Source: Egibacter rhizosphaerae
GTDB taxonomy: Bacteria > Actinomycetota > Nitriliruptoria > Euzebyales > Egibacteraceae
DNA: 64,000 nt
Direction of reading: 5' to 3'
Assembly (NCBI RefSeq): GCF_004322855.1
Contig: NZ_CP036402.1
Location: forward strand, 4,092,001-4,156,000
A program made the translations under genes and the position numbers. Each line of letters opens with the position of its first letter. Within the stretch, counting starts at the first letter, position 1. The notes under the pieces are model-generated. The model was not told where the DNA came from and did no database searches. It worked only from the letters and a program-made list of their open reading frames with translations. Below are positions 1 to 7,796 of the stretch, one piece after another.

Positions 1-19
1 TCCGGCGGCCGCGCCCACC

Positions 20-1267
20 GTGACGCCCGCGACGGGGCTGGACGCGCGCACCGTGCGCAAGGACTTCCCGGGGCTCGACCGGGAGGTGCACGGCAAGCCG
101 CTCGTCTACCTGGACTCGGCCGCCACCTCCCAGACCCCGCGCCCGGTGATCGACGCGATGGCGCGGTACTACGAGCATTTCAACTCGAACGTGCACCGCG
201 GCGTCCATGCGCTGGCGGAGGAGAGCACCGAGGCGTTCGAGGGCGCGCGGCACGCCGTCGCGCGCTTCGTGGGTGCGGATCCCCGGGGCGTCGTGTTCAC
301 CAAGAACGCGACGGAGGCGTTCAACCTCGTGGCGTACTCCTGGGCCCGGAAGCGGTTGGGGCCCGGCGACGTGCTGCTGTCGACCCAGATGGAGCACCAC
401 GCGAACCTCGTGCCCTGGCAGCTCGCGGCGCAGGACGCCGGGTTCGAGCTCGCCTACGTGCCCGTGACCGACGAGGGCGAACTGGACCGCGAGCGGTTCG
501 ACGAGATCGTGGCGAGCGGACGCGTGAAGCTCTTCGCGGTCACGGCCATGAGCAACGTGGTCGGCACGATCAACCCGGTGGCGGAGCTCGCGGGCGCGGT
601 CCGCGCGGCGAACGACGAGGCGGTCGTGGTCGTCGACGGCGCCCAGAGCGTGCCGCACCTGCCGACCGACCAATCGGCGCTCGATGCCGACTTCCTCTGC
701 TTCAGCGGTCACAAGATGCTGGGCCCCACCGGGGTGGGCGTGCTGGCGGCACGCCCCGAGGTGCTGGACCCCATGCCGCCGTTCCTCTCGGGCGGCGAGA
801 TGATCACCAACGTCACCCTCGAGGGAGCGGAGTTCAACGAGATCCCGTACCGGTTCGAGGCCGGTACCCCGGTGATCGCCGAGGCCATCGGGCTCGGGGC
901 GGCGGTCGAGTACCTGGAGCGCATCGGCATGTCCGCGGTGCGCGCGCACGAGGTGGCGCTGCTGCAACGCGCCCTGCCGGCGCTCGAGGAGGTCGAGGGC
1001 GTCACCGTCCACGGTCCGCGCGATCCCGAGCGCCGGGGCGCCGCGGTCAGCTTCAGCGTCGCGGGGCTGCATCCGCACGACATCGGTACGCTCGTCGACC
1101 GTGAGGGGGTCGCGGTGCGCGCAGGGCATCATTGCGCCAAACCGTTGGTCCGCTCGCTCGGCTCGGCGGCGACCACGCGGGCGTCGTTCTACCTGTACAA
1201 CACCGAGGACGAGATCGATGCGCTGATCGCCGCGCTCGAGGCCACGAAGCGCTTCTTCGACGTCTAG
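20..1267 (+). CDS. sufS: Cysteine desulfurase SufS (group II, PLP-dependent)
   Basis: A 415-residue protein of normal SufS length. It removes sulfur from L-cysteine as an enzyme-bound persulfide for Fe-S cluster assembly in the cytoplasm. The PLP lysine is in SGHKMLGPTG (about K232) and the persulfide cysteine in RAGHHCAKPL (about C372), the group II arrangement. The GTG start at 20 lies next to a TGA that could end an upstream suf gene outside the window. SufU follows 27 bp downstream, so this is the usual actinobacterial sufS-sufU-sufT order, probably the end of a sufBCD operon. Family assignment is secure; the upstream operon is inferred. Confidence 0.96.
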   Translation: MTPATGLDARTVRKDFPGLDREVHGKPLVYLDSAATSQTPRPVIDAMARYYEHFNSNVHRGVHALAEESTEAFEGARHAVARFVGADPRGVVFTKNATEAFNLVAYSWARKRLGPGDVLLSTQMEHHANLVPWQLAAQDAGFELAYVPVTDEGELDRERFDEIVASGRVKLFAVTAMSNVVGTINPVAELAGAVRAANDEAVVVVDGAQSVPHLPTDQSALDADFLCFSGHKMLGPTGVGVLAARPEVLDPMPPFLSGGEMITNVTLEGAEFNEIPYRFEAGTPVIAEAIGLGAAVEYLERIGMSAVRAHEVALLQRALPALEEVEGVTVHGPRDPERRGAAVSFSVAGLHPHDIGTLVDREGVAVRAGHHCAKPLVRSLGSAATTRASFYLYNTEDEIDALIAALEATKRFFDV

Positions 1268-1294
1268 CGACGTCGGGCGCGAGGGGGAGAGCAG

Positions 1295-1765
1295 ATGGAC
1301 GACCTCTACCACGAGATCATCCTGGATCACTACAAGTCCCCGCGGAACCGGGGACCGGAGCTCGAGGGCTCACAGGTGCACGTGCACCACTCGAACCCGC
1401 TCTGCGGCGACGAGTTGGACCTGCGCCTGCGGGTGCACGACGACGGCGTCGACGGCCTCGCATTCGACGGCGAGGGCTGCTCGATCTCGATGGCCAGCGC
1501 CTCGGCGATGAGCGAGGCGGTGCTCGAACGCGACCTCGCCGACGCGGAGGACCTCGCGGAAGCGTTCCGGCTGATGATGCACGGGGAGGGCCTCAAGCGC
1601 GAGGAGGACCTGGAGGACGGCATCGCCTTCCAGGGAGTGGCCCAGTACCCGGTGCGGGTGAAGTGCGCCTTGCTGGGCTGGATGGCGCTGCGAGACGCCA
1701 TCGAGAGCTACCGCAGCGGGGACGCGCAGGTCCAGGTCACGCACGAGGACGCTCCGCCCGCATGA
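1295..1765 (+). CDS. sufU: Fe-S assembly protein SufU (Zn-dependent sulfurtransferase)
   Basis: A 156-residue IscU-like protein that accepts persulfide sulfur from SufS. It has the three ligand cysteines C37 (NPLCGD), C62 (GEGCSIS) and C124 (VKCALLGW) and Asp39, the SufU zinc-site pattern. The insert between C62 and C124 that distinguishes SufU from IscU is present. It sits directly after sufS with its own GGGGGAGAG ribosome binding site, so the two are co-transcribed. Nothing looks unusual. Confidence 0.95.
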   Translation: MDDLYHEIILDHYKSPRNRGPELEGSQVHVHHSNPLCGDELDLRLRVHDDGVDGLAFDGEGCSISMASASAMSEAVLERDLADAEDLAEAFRLMMHGEGLKREEDLEDGIAFQGVAQYPVRVKCALLGWMALRDAIESYRSGDAQVQVTHEDAPPA

Positions 1766-1841
1766 GCTCCGCCAATATCCGAGCCCGGGGGATGGGACAC
1801 TCACCGTCGAACCCCCGAAACCGATCCGGGAGCGATGGACG

Positions 1842-2243
1842 ATGACCGACGGCTGGCCGACCGAGGACATGGACACCGGCAGCGGCGGCACCACACAGGC
1901 GTTCGCCGATGTCGAGATGGACGAGCACGGCTATCCGACGCCCGACGCCATGCGTGAGATGCTCAAGGCCGTGATGGACCCCGAGATCGGGATCAACATC
2001 GTGGACCTGGGGCTCCTCTACGATGTGTGGGCCGAGGATGGCAGCGCGTACGTGAAGATGACGCTCACGACGATGGGTTGCCCGCTCACGGAGTTGATCC
2101 ACCAGCAGTGCACGTTGGTGCTCACCCGGCTGCCGAACATCGAGGACGCCGACGTCGAGTTCGTTTTCACCCCCCCGTGGTCGACCGACATGATCAGCCC
2201 GGAGGCCAAGGAAGAGCTCCGGGCGATGGGGTTCAACATCTGA
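1842..2243 (+). CDS. sufT: DUF59/MIP18-family Fe-S maturation protein (SufT-like)
   Basis: A 133-residue protein with a DUF59 domain from about residue 25 to 110. It shows the motif DPEIGINIVDLGLLYDV and a conserved cysteine in TTMGCPLTE. SufT-type proteins help mature Fe-S proteins in the cytoplasm. The position 76 bp after sufU, same strand, matches the common actinobacterial suf operon end. The first 20 residues are variable and Gly/Thr-rich. PaaD, a related DUF59 protein of phenylacetate degradation, is unlikely because no paa gene is nearby. Confidence 0.88.
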   Translation: MTDGWPTEDMDTGSGGTTQAFADVEMDEHGYPTPDAMREMLKAVMDPEIGINIVDLGLLYDVWAEDGSAYVKMTLTTMGCPLTELIHQQCTLVLTRLPNIEDADVEFVFTPPWSTDMISPEAKEELRAMGFNI

Positions 2244-2328
2244 CGACCGCGTGCGCTGAGCCCGCGCTCGCGCGGGCCCGGCGTTCCCGGCCTCGTCCGG
2301 CGACGCGAACCGGGCATGCGGGGGGTTG

Positions 2329-2640
2329 GTGCACGCGGAGCTGATCTGGCTGGTCACCGCCCTGCTGCTGTTCGCGGCCGGGTCGGTGGGGCTCGCCGTG
2401 GCGCACAGCCCGATCCGCGCCCTCGTCGCCCTGAACATCGTCGCCGGGTCGGTCACCATCGCGCTGCTCGCGGCATCGGGCGCCGGTGGTGCGGGTGACC
2501 CACGCGCGGCCCGGGCGATGGGGGTCCTGGGCATCCTGGTCGCGTTCGGCGTGACCACCTTCGGGGCGGTCTTGGTGCGCCGTCGTCGGGGCCCACCCGA
2601 GGGCACCGCGGAGGCTCCGGACGACGAGGCGGCCGGGTGA
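2329..2640 (+). CDS. MnhC/NuoK-like small antiporter subunit
   Basis: A roughly 103-residue membrane protein with three predicted helices. The C-terminal half, DPRAARAMGVLGILVAFGVT, resembles MrpC/MnhC (DPLPQAL...FGVTAF) more than NuoK. The two membrane glutamates of NuoK are absent, as in MrpC. The start could be TTG 2326 or GTG 2329; the G-rich stretch just upstream favours GTG. It overlaps the next gene by 4 bp (GTGA), so it is the first gene of a four-gene membrane operon. Role inferred: structural part of a Mrp- or complex I-like ion-translocating membrane arm. Confidence 0.75.
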   Translation: MHAELIWLVTALLLFAAGSVGLAVAHSPIRALVALNIVAGSVTIALLAASGAGGAGDPRAARAMGVLGILVAFGVTTFGAVLVRRRRGPPEGTAEAPDDEAAG

Positions 2641-4169
2641 GCGCGGTCCTCGCGGTGGCGGCGCCGTTGGCGGGGGCGGTGGTGACCGTGCTCGCGCGTG
2701 GCCGCGGTACCCCGCTCGTGGCGATCGCCGCAAGCCTGGTGGGCCTGGGGGCCGCCACCACCCTGGCCGTCGAGGTCGCTGCCGACGAGCCGGTGCGCGT
2801 GGCGTTGTTGCACGGGTTCGGGCTCGAGATCGACCTCTACGCGGACGGTGCGGGCGCGCTCCTGCTGCTGACCAGCAGTGTCGTGAACAGCGTCGCCGCG
2901 CTGTACGCGTGGGGCTCGTACCTCCCGGACCCCGCCCGCGTCGAGTGGGCTGCCCGTCGGGGGCCATTCCGAGGCACTGCTGGGCTCGACCCCGAACCCT
3001 CCCGCTTCTGGGCACGGTGGCTCGGGCTCGTGGCCGCGATGAACGGCGTGTTCCTCCTCGCGCACACGTTCGCCCTGTACGTCGCCTTCGAGGCGGTCGG
3101 GGTCGCCGCGGTGGCGCTGGTCGTGCTCGCGGGGACCCGAGCGGCGCTCGACGCGGGGCTCCGCTATCTGGTGGTCGCCTTCGCCGGTTCGCTCGTGTAC
3201 CTGGCCGGCGCCGTGGTGCTGTGGGCGGAGAGCGGGGTGCTCGACCCCTACCGGATGACCGACGACGTCGCGGGCACCCCGCTGGCGGTGGTGGCCCTCG
3301 CGGTGATGACCGTGGGTCTGCTGCTCACCGCGGCCCTGTTCCCGCTGCACTTCTGGCTCCCGGACGCCCACACGATCGCGCCCTCCCCGGCGAGCCCAAT
3401 CCTGTCGGCGCTCGTGCTCAAGGTGTACTTCTACGCCGTCCTGGTGCTCTGGTTCCAGGCGCTGCCGCACCTCGTCACCCCGACCGCCGCCACGCTGCTG
3501 GCCGTCCTGGGAGCCGGCTCGATCCTCTGGGGCGGCGCCGTCGCGCTGTGGCAGACGAGCCTCAAACGCTTGGTGGCCTACTCGACGCTGTCGCAGATGG
3601 GCTACCTCTGGCTCGTCCCGGCCATGCTCGTGCACGACGCGGCCACCCCCGCCCCGGAGACCGCGGCGTGGTACGGCTGGTACGGCGGGGTCTACTACGC
3701 GATCGCGCACTCCGCGGCGAAGGCCGCGATGCTGATGGCCGTCGGGGCGCTCGTGCGAGCGGCCGGCTCCGATCGGGTCGACGCGCTGCGGGGCGCGGCG
3801 GCCGGTGCGCCCTGGTCGGTGGCGGCGTTCGCGCTCGCGGGCGTGAGCCTCGTCGGGTTGCCGCCCAGCGGGGGCTTTGTCGGCAAGTGGTACCTGCTGA
3901 CGGCCGCGCTGGCGAGCGGCCAGTGGTGGATCGCGGTGATCGTGCTCCTCGGGGGAGGGCTGACCGCGGCCTACCTCGTCCGCGTGCTCGTCCTCGCCTT
4001 CGAGCGTCGCGAGCCCTCCTTCGCCCCGCTGCCCCACGTCCTCGCGGTGGCGCCGCTGCTGCTCGCGCTGCTCACCGTCGGGCTCGGCTTCCGTGCGGTC
4101 GAGGTGCTCTCGCTCCTCGAGGTGGGCGCTCCGCCGTTCCTGGGCACCGGCCCCGGGGCCGTGCGATGA
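2637..4169 (+). CDS. MnhD/NuoN-like proton-antiporter subunit 1
   Basis: A 510-residue polytopic membrane protein of the proton-conducting NuoL/M/N and MrpA/D family (about 14 helices). Signature motifs visible are FPLHFWLPDAH (helix 7), QTSLKRLVAYSTLSQMGY (helix 8) and a helix-12 Lys in GFVGKWYLL. The helix-5 Glu is kept (YVAFEAVG). The helix-7 Lys normally before the FPLHFWLP motif (KAALFPLH in MrpD) is Thr (LLTAALFPLH). This may weaken or alter one half-channel. GTGA overlap with the gene before, ATGA overlap with the next. Closest in character to MnhD. Confidence 0.88.
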   Translation: MSAVLAVAAPLAGAVVTVLARGRGTPLVAIAASLVGLGAATTLAVEVAADEPVRVALLHGFGLEIDLYADGAGALLLLTSSVVNSVAALYAWGSYLPDPARVEWAARRGPFRGTAGLDPEPSRFWARWLGLVAAMNGVFLLAHTFALYVAFEAVGVAAVALVVLAGTRAALDAGLRYLVVAFAGSLVYLAGAVVLWAESGVLDPYRMTDDVAGTPLAVVALAVMTVGLLLTAALFPLHFWLPDAHTIAPSPASPILSALVLKVYFYAVLVLWFQALPHLVTPTAATLLAVLGAGSILWGGAVALWQTSLKRLVAYSTLSQMGYLWLVPAMLVHDAATPAPETAAWYGWYGGVYYAIAHSAAKAAMLMAVGALVRAAGSDRVDALRGAAAGAPWSVAAFALAGVSLVGLPPSGGFVGKWYLLTAALASGQWWIAVIVLLGGGLTAAYLVRVLVLAFERREPSFAPLPHVLAVAPLLLALLTVGLGFRAVEVLSLLEVGAPPFLGTGPGAVR

Positions 4170-5677
4170 CCGCGCGGGAGGCGTTGCCGCTGCTGCTCGT
4201 CGCGACCTCCCTCGTGCCCGCGCTCGTGGTGTTCGCCCTGCCCGAGCGCGCGCGGGTGGCGCGTGACACGGTCACGCTGCTCGGGGCGGGCGTGAAGCTG
4301 GTGCTCGTCCTCGTGCTGCTCCTCGGGGTCTTCCGCGGTGCGACCTACGAGGTCCGGTGGGCGGTGCTGCCCGATCTCGCGTTCGTGTTGCGGGTGGAGG
4401 AGGTGCCGCTGCTCTTCCTCACCCTGTCGGTGCTCCTGTGGTTCGCGACGACCGTCTACACCATCGGCTACCTCGCCGGCGACGCGCACCTCACGCGGTT
4501 CTTCGGGTACTTCAACCTCTGCGTCGCCGCGACCATGGGCATCGGGCTGGCCGGCAACCTCTTCACGTTCCTGATCTTCTACGAGCTGCTGACCGTCTCG
4601 ACCTTTCCGCTCGTCGTCCACGAGGGCACCGCGGACGCGCGCGCGGGCGGCCGCGCGTACCTCGCCTACGCGGTCGGTGGCGGCAGCGTGCTGTTCGTGG
4701 CCATGGTCTGGCTCGCGCTCGTCGCCGACACGATCGAGTTCTCCACCGGCGGGGTGCTGGCCGATGCCGCTGCCGCGGAACCGGGCGCCCTGACGGCGAT
4801 CTTCGCGCTCCTGGTCATCGGCCTCGGTGTCAAGGCCGCCCTCGTGCCGCTCCACGGGTGGCTGCCGCAGGCGATGGTCGCGCCGACCCCGGTGAGCGCC
4901 CTGCTCCACGCCGTCGCCGTGGTGAAGGCGGGCGCGTACGGGCTCGTGCGGGTCGTCCTCGACCTCTACGGGCCGGCCACGGCGGCGGCGCTCGGCGTCC
5001 TCACCCCGCTGGCCGTCGTCGCGGCGGTGACCCTGCTCTGGGGCTCGGTGCGCGCGATCGGGCAGGACGGCCTCAAGGCCCGTCTCGCGTACTCGACGGT
5101 CGCCCAGCTCGCGTTCGTCGCGTTCGGCGTGGCCGTGGGCGGGCCGGGGGCGACGGCCGCGGGCCTCGTCCACCTCGTCCACCAAGGCTTGATGAAGGTG
5201 ACGCTCTTCTACTGCGTGGGGGCGCTCGGCAAGGAGCTCGGGGTTCACCGCGCCAGCGAGCTCGACGGCACGGCGCGGCGGATGCCGGTGACGATGAGCG
5301 CCTTCGCGCTGGCTGCGCTCGCCATGGTTGGGGTTCCGCCGCTCGCCGGGTTCGTGACGAAGTGGCACCTCGGGGTCGGGGCGGTCGCGGTGGGCGCGTG
5401 GTGGGTCCCGGTGGTGCTCGCGGCCTCGACGCTGTTGACGGCGGCCTACGTGCTGCCGCTGGTCCACGCCGCGTGGTTCCGTCCGCCGCGCACACAGTGG
5501 CCACCACGCCACGCTCGATTCGAGACCCGGGTCTCGCTGCTCGCCCCGATCGTGGCGGTCGCCGCCTCCGTCGCGCTCGTCGGGACGCTCGCCGGTGCGC
5601 CCTTCAGCCCCTTCGGCTGGAGCGAGCTGATCGTCGAGCAGGTGTTCGGCCTCGAGCAGGGGGATGCCCGTGAGTGA
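4166..5677 (+). CDS. NuoM/MnhD-like proton-antiporter subunit 2
   Basis: A 503-residue polytopic membrane protein of the antiporter-like family. ATG 4166 overlaps the stop of the previous gene (ATGA), which fixes the start although the reading frame is open far upstream. All family ion-path residues can be seen: helix-5 Glu in LIFYELLTVS, helix-7 Lys in LGVKAALVPLHGWLPQAM, helix-8 Lys in QDGLKARLAYST and a distal Lys in GFVTKWHLG. The PTPVSALLHA motif is typical of complex I. It is the only one of the three paralogues with the full set, so it is the best candidate for a working pump. Confidence 0.88.
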   Translation: MTAREALPLLLVATSLVPALVVFALPERARVARDTVTLLGAGVKLVLVLVLLLGVFRGATYEVRWAVLPDLAFVLRVEEVPLLFLTLSVLLWFATTVYTIGYLAGDAHLTRFFGYFNLCVAATMGIGLAGNLFTFLIFYELLTVSTFPLVVHEGTADARAGGRAYLAYAVGGGSVLFVAMVWLALVADTIEFSTGGVLADAAAAEPGALTAIFALLVIGLGVKAALVPLHGWLPQAMVAPTPVSALLHAVAVVKAGAYGLVRVVLDLYGPATAAALGVLTPLAVVAAVTLLWGSVRAIGQDGLKARLAYSTVAQLAFVAFGVAVGGPGATAAGLVHLVHQGLMKVTLFYCVGALGKELGVHRASELDGTARRMPVTMSAFALAALAMVGVPPLAGFVTKWHLGVGAVAVGAWWVPVVLAASTLLTAAYVLPLVHAAWFRPPRTQWPPRHARFETRVSLLAPIVAVAASVALVGTLAGAPFSPFGWSELIVEQVFGLEQGDARE

Positions 5678-7427
5678 CGGCGGGCCGATGGGCCTCCTCG
5701 CGCTCCTGGCCGTCGCGTTCCCCCTGGCGGGAGCGCTGGCGGCGGCGCTGCGAGCGGTGCCCGAACGGGTGCTCCTGCGCGCGTCGTGGGTGGCCCCACT
5801 CCCGGCCCTCGTGCTCGCGGTGTCCGCGCCCGGACCCGACGTGGTGGCCCGGGTCGAGGTCGCGTGGCTGCTGCTCGGCCTCGAGATGGCCGTCGACCCC
5901 TGGGCGCGCGTTCTGCTGGTCCTGGCGGGCTCGCTGTGGCTGGCTGCCGGGGTCGCCCTCCCGACGCTGCTGCGGGACGATCGGCGCTCCTCGCGGTTCG
6001 CGAGCGCCTTCCAGGCTGCTCTGGCCGGAATGCTCCTGCTCGTGCTCGCCGCGGACGTCGTGACCTTCTACACGGGGTTCGCGCTGGTGACCTACGCCTC
6101 GTACGTGCTGGTGGTCCACAACGCGACGGAGCGGGCGGTGCGTGCCGGGCGCATCTACCTCGTGTTCGGGGTCGTGGGCGAGGCGCTCCTGCTGGCCGGG
6201 CTCGCCGTGGCGGTGGGCGTGGCCGGTACCACCGCCTTGGGGGACGTGGCGGCCGCCGCAGGGGAGGGGGCCGCAGCCGGCGTGCCCGTGCTCCTGCTCG
6301 TGGGCTTCGGGATCAAGGCGGGGATGCTCGGGGTGCACTCGTGGCTGCCCCTCGCGCACCCGGCCGCACCGGTTCCCGCCAGCGCGATCCTGTCCGGAGC
6401 GATTATCACCGCAGGAGTGCTGGGGTGGTTGCGGCTCCTGCCGCTCGGGGACTCGCCGCTGCCCGCGTTCGGTCCGGTCGTGGTGGGCATCGGCGTGGCC
6501 GGATTCCTCGCGGGGGCCGTGCTGGGGGCGCTCCAGGACGATCCGAAGACCGTGCTCGCCTACTCGAGCGTGAGCCAGATCGGCCTCGTGCTCGTCCCCG
6601 TGGGGATCGGGCTCGCAGCGCCCGAGCTCGCCACCCCCGCGGGCAGCGTGGCGATCGTCTTCGCCCTGCACCACGGGCTCGCGAAGGGGGCGCTCTTCCT
6701 CGGGGTCGGCGTGGCGCAGGCGGAGAGCCGCTCGCGACCCCGCCGCGCCGTCTTGCTCGGTCAGACGGCCGCAGCGGCCGCCATCGCGGGATTGCCGCTC
6801 ACGTCGGGCATGGTTGCGAAGGGGTTGCTCAAGGACCTCGCCGAGGGGGTGACCCAGCCCTGGGGTGGTGCCCTCTACCTCGCCCTGCTGCTGTCGGGGA
6901 CCGCGAGCACCGTGCTGCTCGGGCGCATGCTGTGGCTGCTCACCGCGCAGGGCGGACACGAGCCCCCGCCCGGGGCGGCCGCCCCGTGGTCCTCGGTTCT
7001 CGCGTGGCTGCTCGCCCTCGGCTGCTCGTTCGCGGTGACGTGGCCGGTCGTGGGCGGCTGGTTGCCGGGGGTCGCACCTCCGGCGGTGACCGATGTCGGG
7101 CTCTGGTGGGACCAGTCCTGGCCGGTCGCCGTGGGCGTCGGGATGCTATGGGGGCTCTCGCGCGTCGGTCCCGCCCCGAGCGTTCCGGCGGGTGACCTCG
7201 TTCTCGCGGCGGAGGCGGCCGCGACCCGGCTCCGCGGGACCGCGGCGCTCGGGGGTGCGGTGATCGGGTTGCCGCCCCTTCGTCGCGCGCTCGCGGGCTC
7301 GGTGGAACGCGCGCGAGCGGCCCAGGCCCGTACGGAGTCACTGTTCGCTCGACCGATGGTCACCGCGCTCCTGGTCCTGCTCCTGCTGGTCGGCGTGCTC
7401 GCGGCGCTCGGCGTGACGTGGCCGTAG
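5670..7427 (+). CDS. HyfB/NuoL-like proton-antiporter subunit 3
   Basis: A roughly 585-residue polytopic membrane protein of the same family, longer at the C terminus, with a cytoplasmic segment and a final helix near residues 565-583. The helix-7 Lys (GIKAGMLGVHSWLPLAH), helix-8 Lys (DDPKTVLAYSSVSQ) and distal Lys (GMVAKGLL) are present. The helix-5 position that is normally Glu (FWEL in relatives) is Ala (YTGFALVTYAS). GTG 5670 fits the GGGGG ribosome binding site better than ATG 5664. Either start overlaps the preceding gene. It converges with a small membrane gene on the other strand. Confidence 0.85.
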   Translation: MSDGGPMGLLALLAVAFPLAGALAAALRAVPERVLLRASWVAPLPALVLAVSAPGPDVVARVEVAWLLLGLEMAVDPWARVLLVLAGSLWLAAGVALPTLLRDDRRSSRFASAFQAALAGMLLLVLAADVVTFYTGFALVTYASYVLVVHNATERAVRAGRIYLVFGVVGEALLLAGLAVAVGVAGTTALGDVAAAAGEGAAAGVPVLLLVGFGIKAGMLGVHSWLPLAHPAAPVPASAILSGAIITAGVLGWLRLLPLGDSPLPAFGPVVVGIGVAGFLAGAVLGALQDDPKTVLAYSSVSQIGLVLVPVGIGLAAPELATPAGSVAIVFALHHGLAKGALFLGVGVAQAESRSRPRRAVLLGQTAAAAAIAGLPLTSGMVAKGLLKDLAEGVTQPWGGALYLALLLSGTASTVLLGRMLWLLTAQGGHEPPPGAAAPWSSVLAWLLALGCSFAVTWPVVGGWLPGVAPPAVTDVGLWWDQSWPVAVGVGMLWGLSRVGPAPSVPAGDLVLAAEAAATRLRGTAALGGAVIGLPPLRRALAGSVERARAAQARTESLFARPMVTALLVLLLLVGVLAALGVTWP

Positions 7428-7685
7428 TGGCCGGGGTGGCCCGCCGCCGGTGCGCGCCGCCCACCACAGGATCGCGGCCGTCGCCAGGACACCCACCAGG
7501 AGCTCGGCGGTCGCGACCCCGAGCGCTCCCAGCGCCGCCGAGGCCACGGCGAGCCCGAGCCCGAACGCCGCGTACCGCTTGATCGCGGTCGCCTCCGATC
7601 GGGCGAGGAGCGCGCCGAGCGCGGCGCTCGCGACCACGATCGCCAACAGCGCGTGACCGATGAGGGCGGGGGTCATGGCGTCCAT
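7338..7685 (-). CDS. Small membrane protein, possibly DUF4040/MbhD-like
   Basis: A 115-residue reading frame with three hydrophobic helices in residues 1-75 and a hydrophilic tail rich in His, Glu and Gln. The helical part has the strong G/C third-base bias of real genes here. The tail is antisense to the last 90 bp of the antiporter-like gene, so the 3' end overlaps it convergently. The pattern is similar to the small MbhD/DUF4040 domain that accompanies Mrp and Mbh complexes, but the match is weak. The alternative is an unrelated small membrane protein. Confidence 0.5.
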   Translation of the reverse strand: MDAMTPALIGHALLAIVVASAALGALLARSEATAIKRYAAFGLGLAVASAALGALGVATAELLVGVLATAAILWWAARTGGGPPRPLRPRHAERREHADQQEQDQERGDHRSSEQ

Positions 7686-7725
7686 CGCACGGTTCCCACC
7701 ACGGCAGGCCAGGCAGGCAGGTCGC

Positions 7726-7731
7726 TATCCT
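7726..7731 (+). promoter_or_regulatory. Putative -10 element for moeZ
   Basis: TATCCT matches the actinobacterial TANNNT -10 consensus and lies about 65 bp before the moeZ ATG. No convincing -35 hexamer is visible. Confidence 0.4.
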
Positions 7732-7796
7732 CCGGGCACCGCTCGGACCACGGCCCGCCGGGAATAGTCGACCCCCAATGATTGGTTGACCCGAAT

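Noticed and set aside
1737-4037. Long minus-strand reading frame of 766 codons opposite the Suf and antiporter genes
   Set aside because: It is antisense to several clear genes, has composition of a shadow frame (Arg, His, Gln, Gly rich) and no recognisable domain.
2329-7427. Part of a complete NADH dehydrogenase (complex I) operon
   Set aside because: No NuoA-J, NuoH or hydrophilic subunits are nearby and the small subunit is MrpC-like rather than NuoK.
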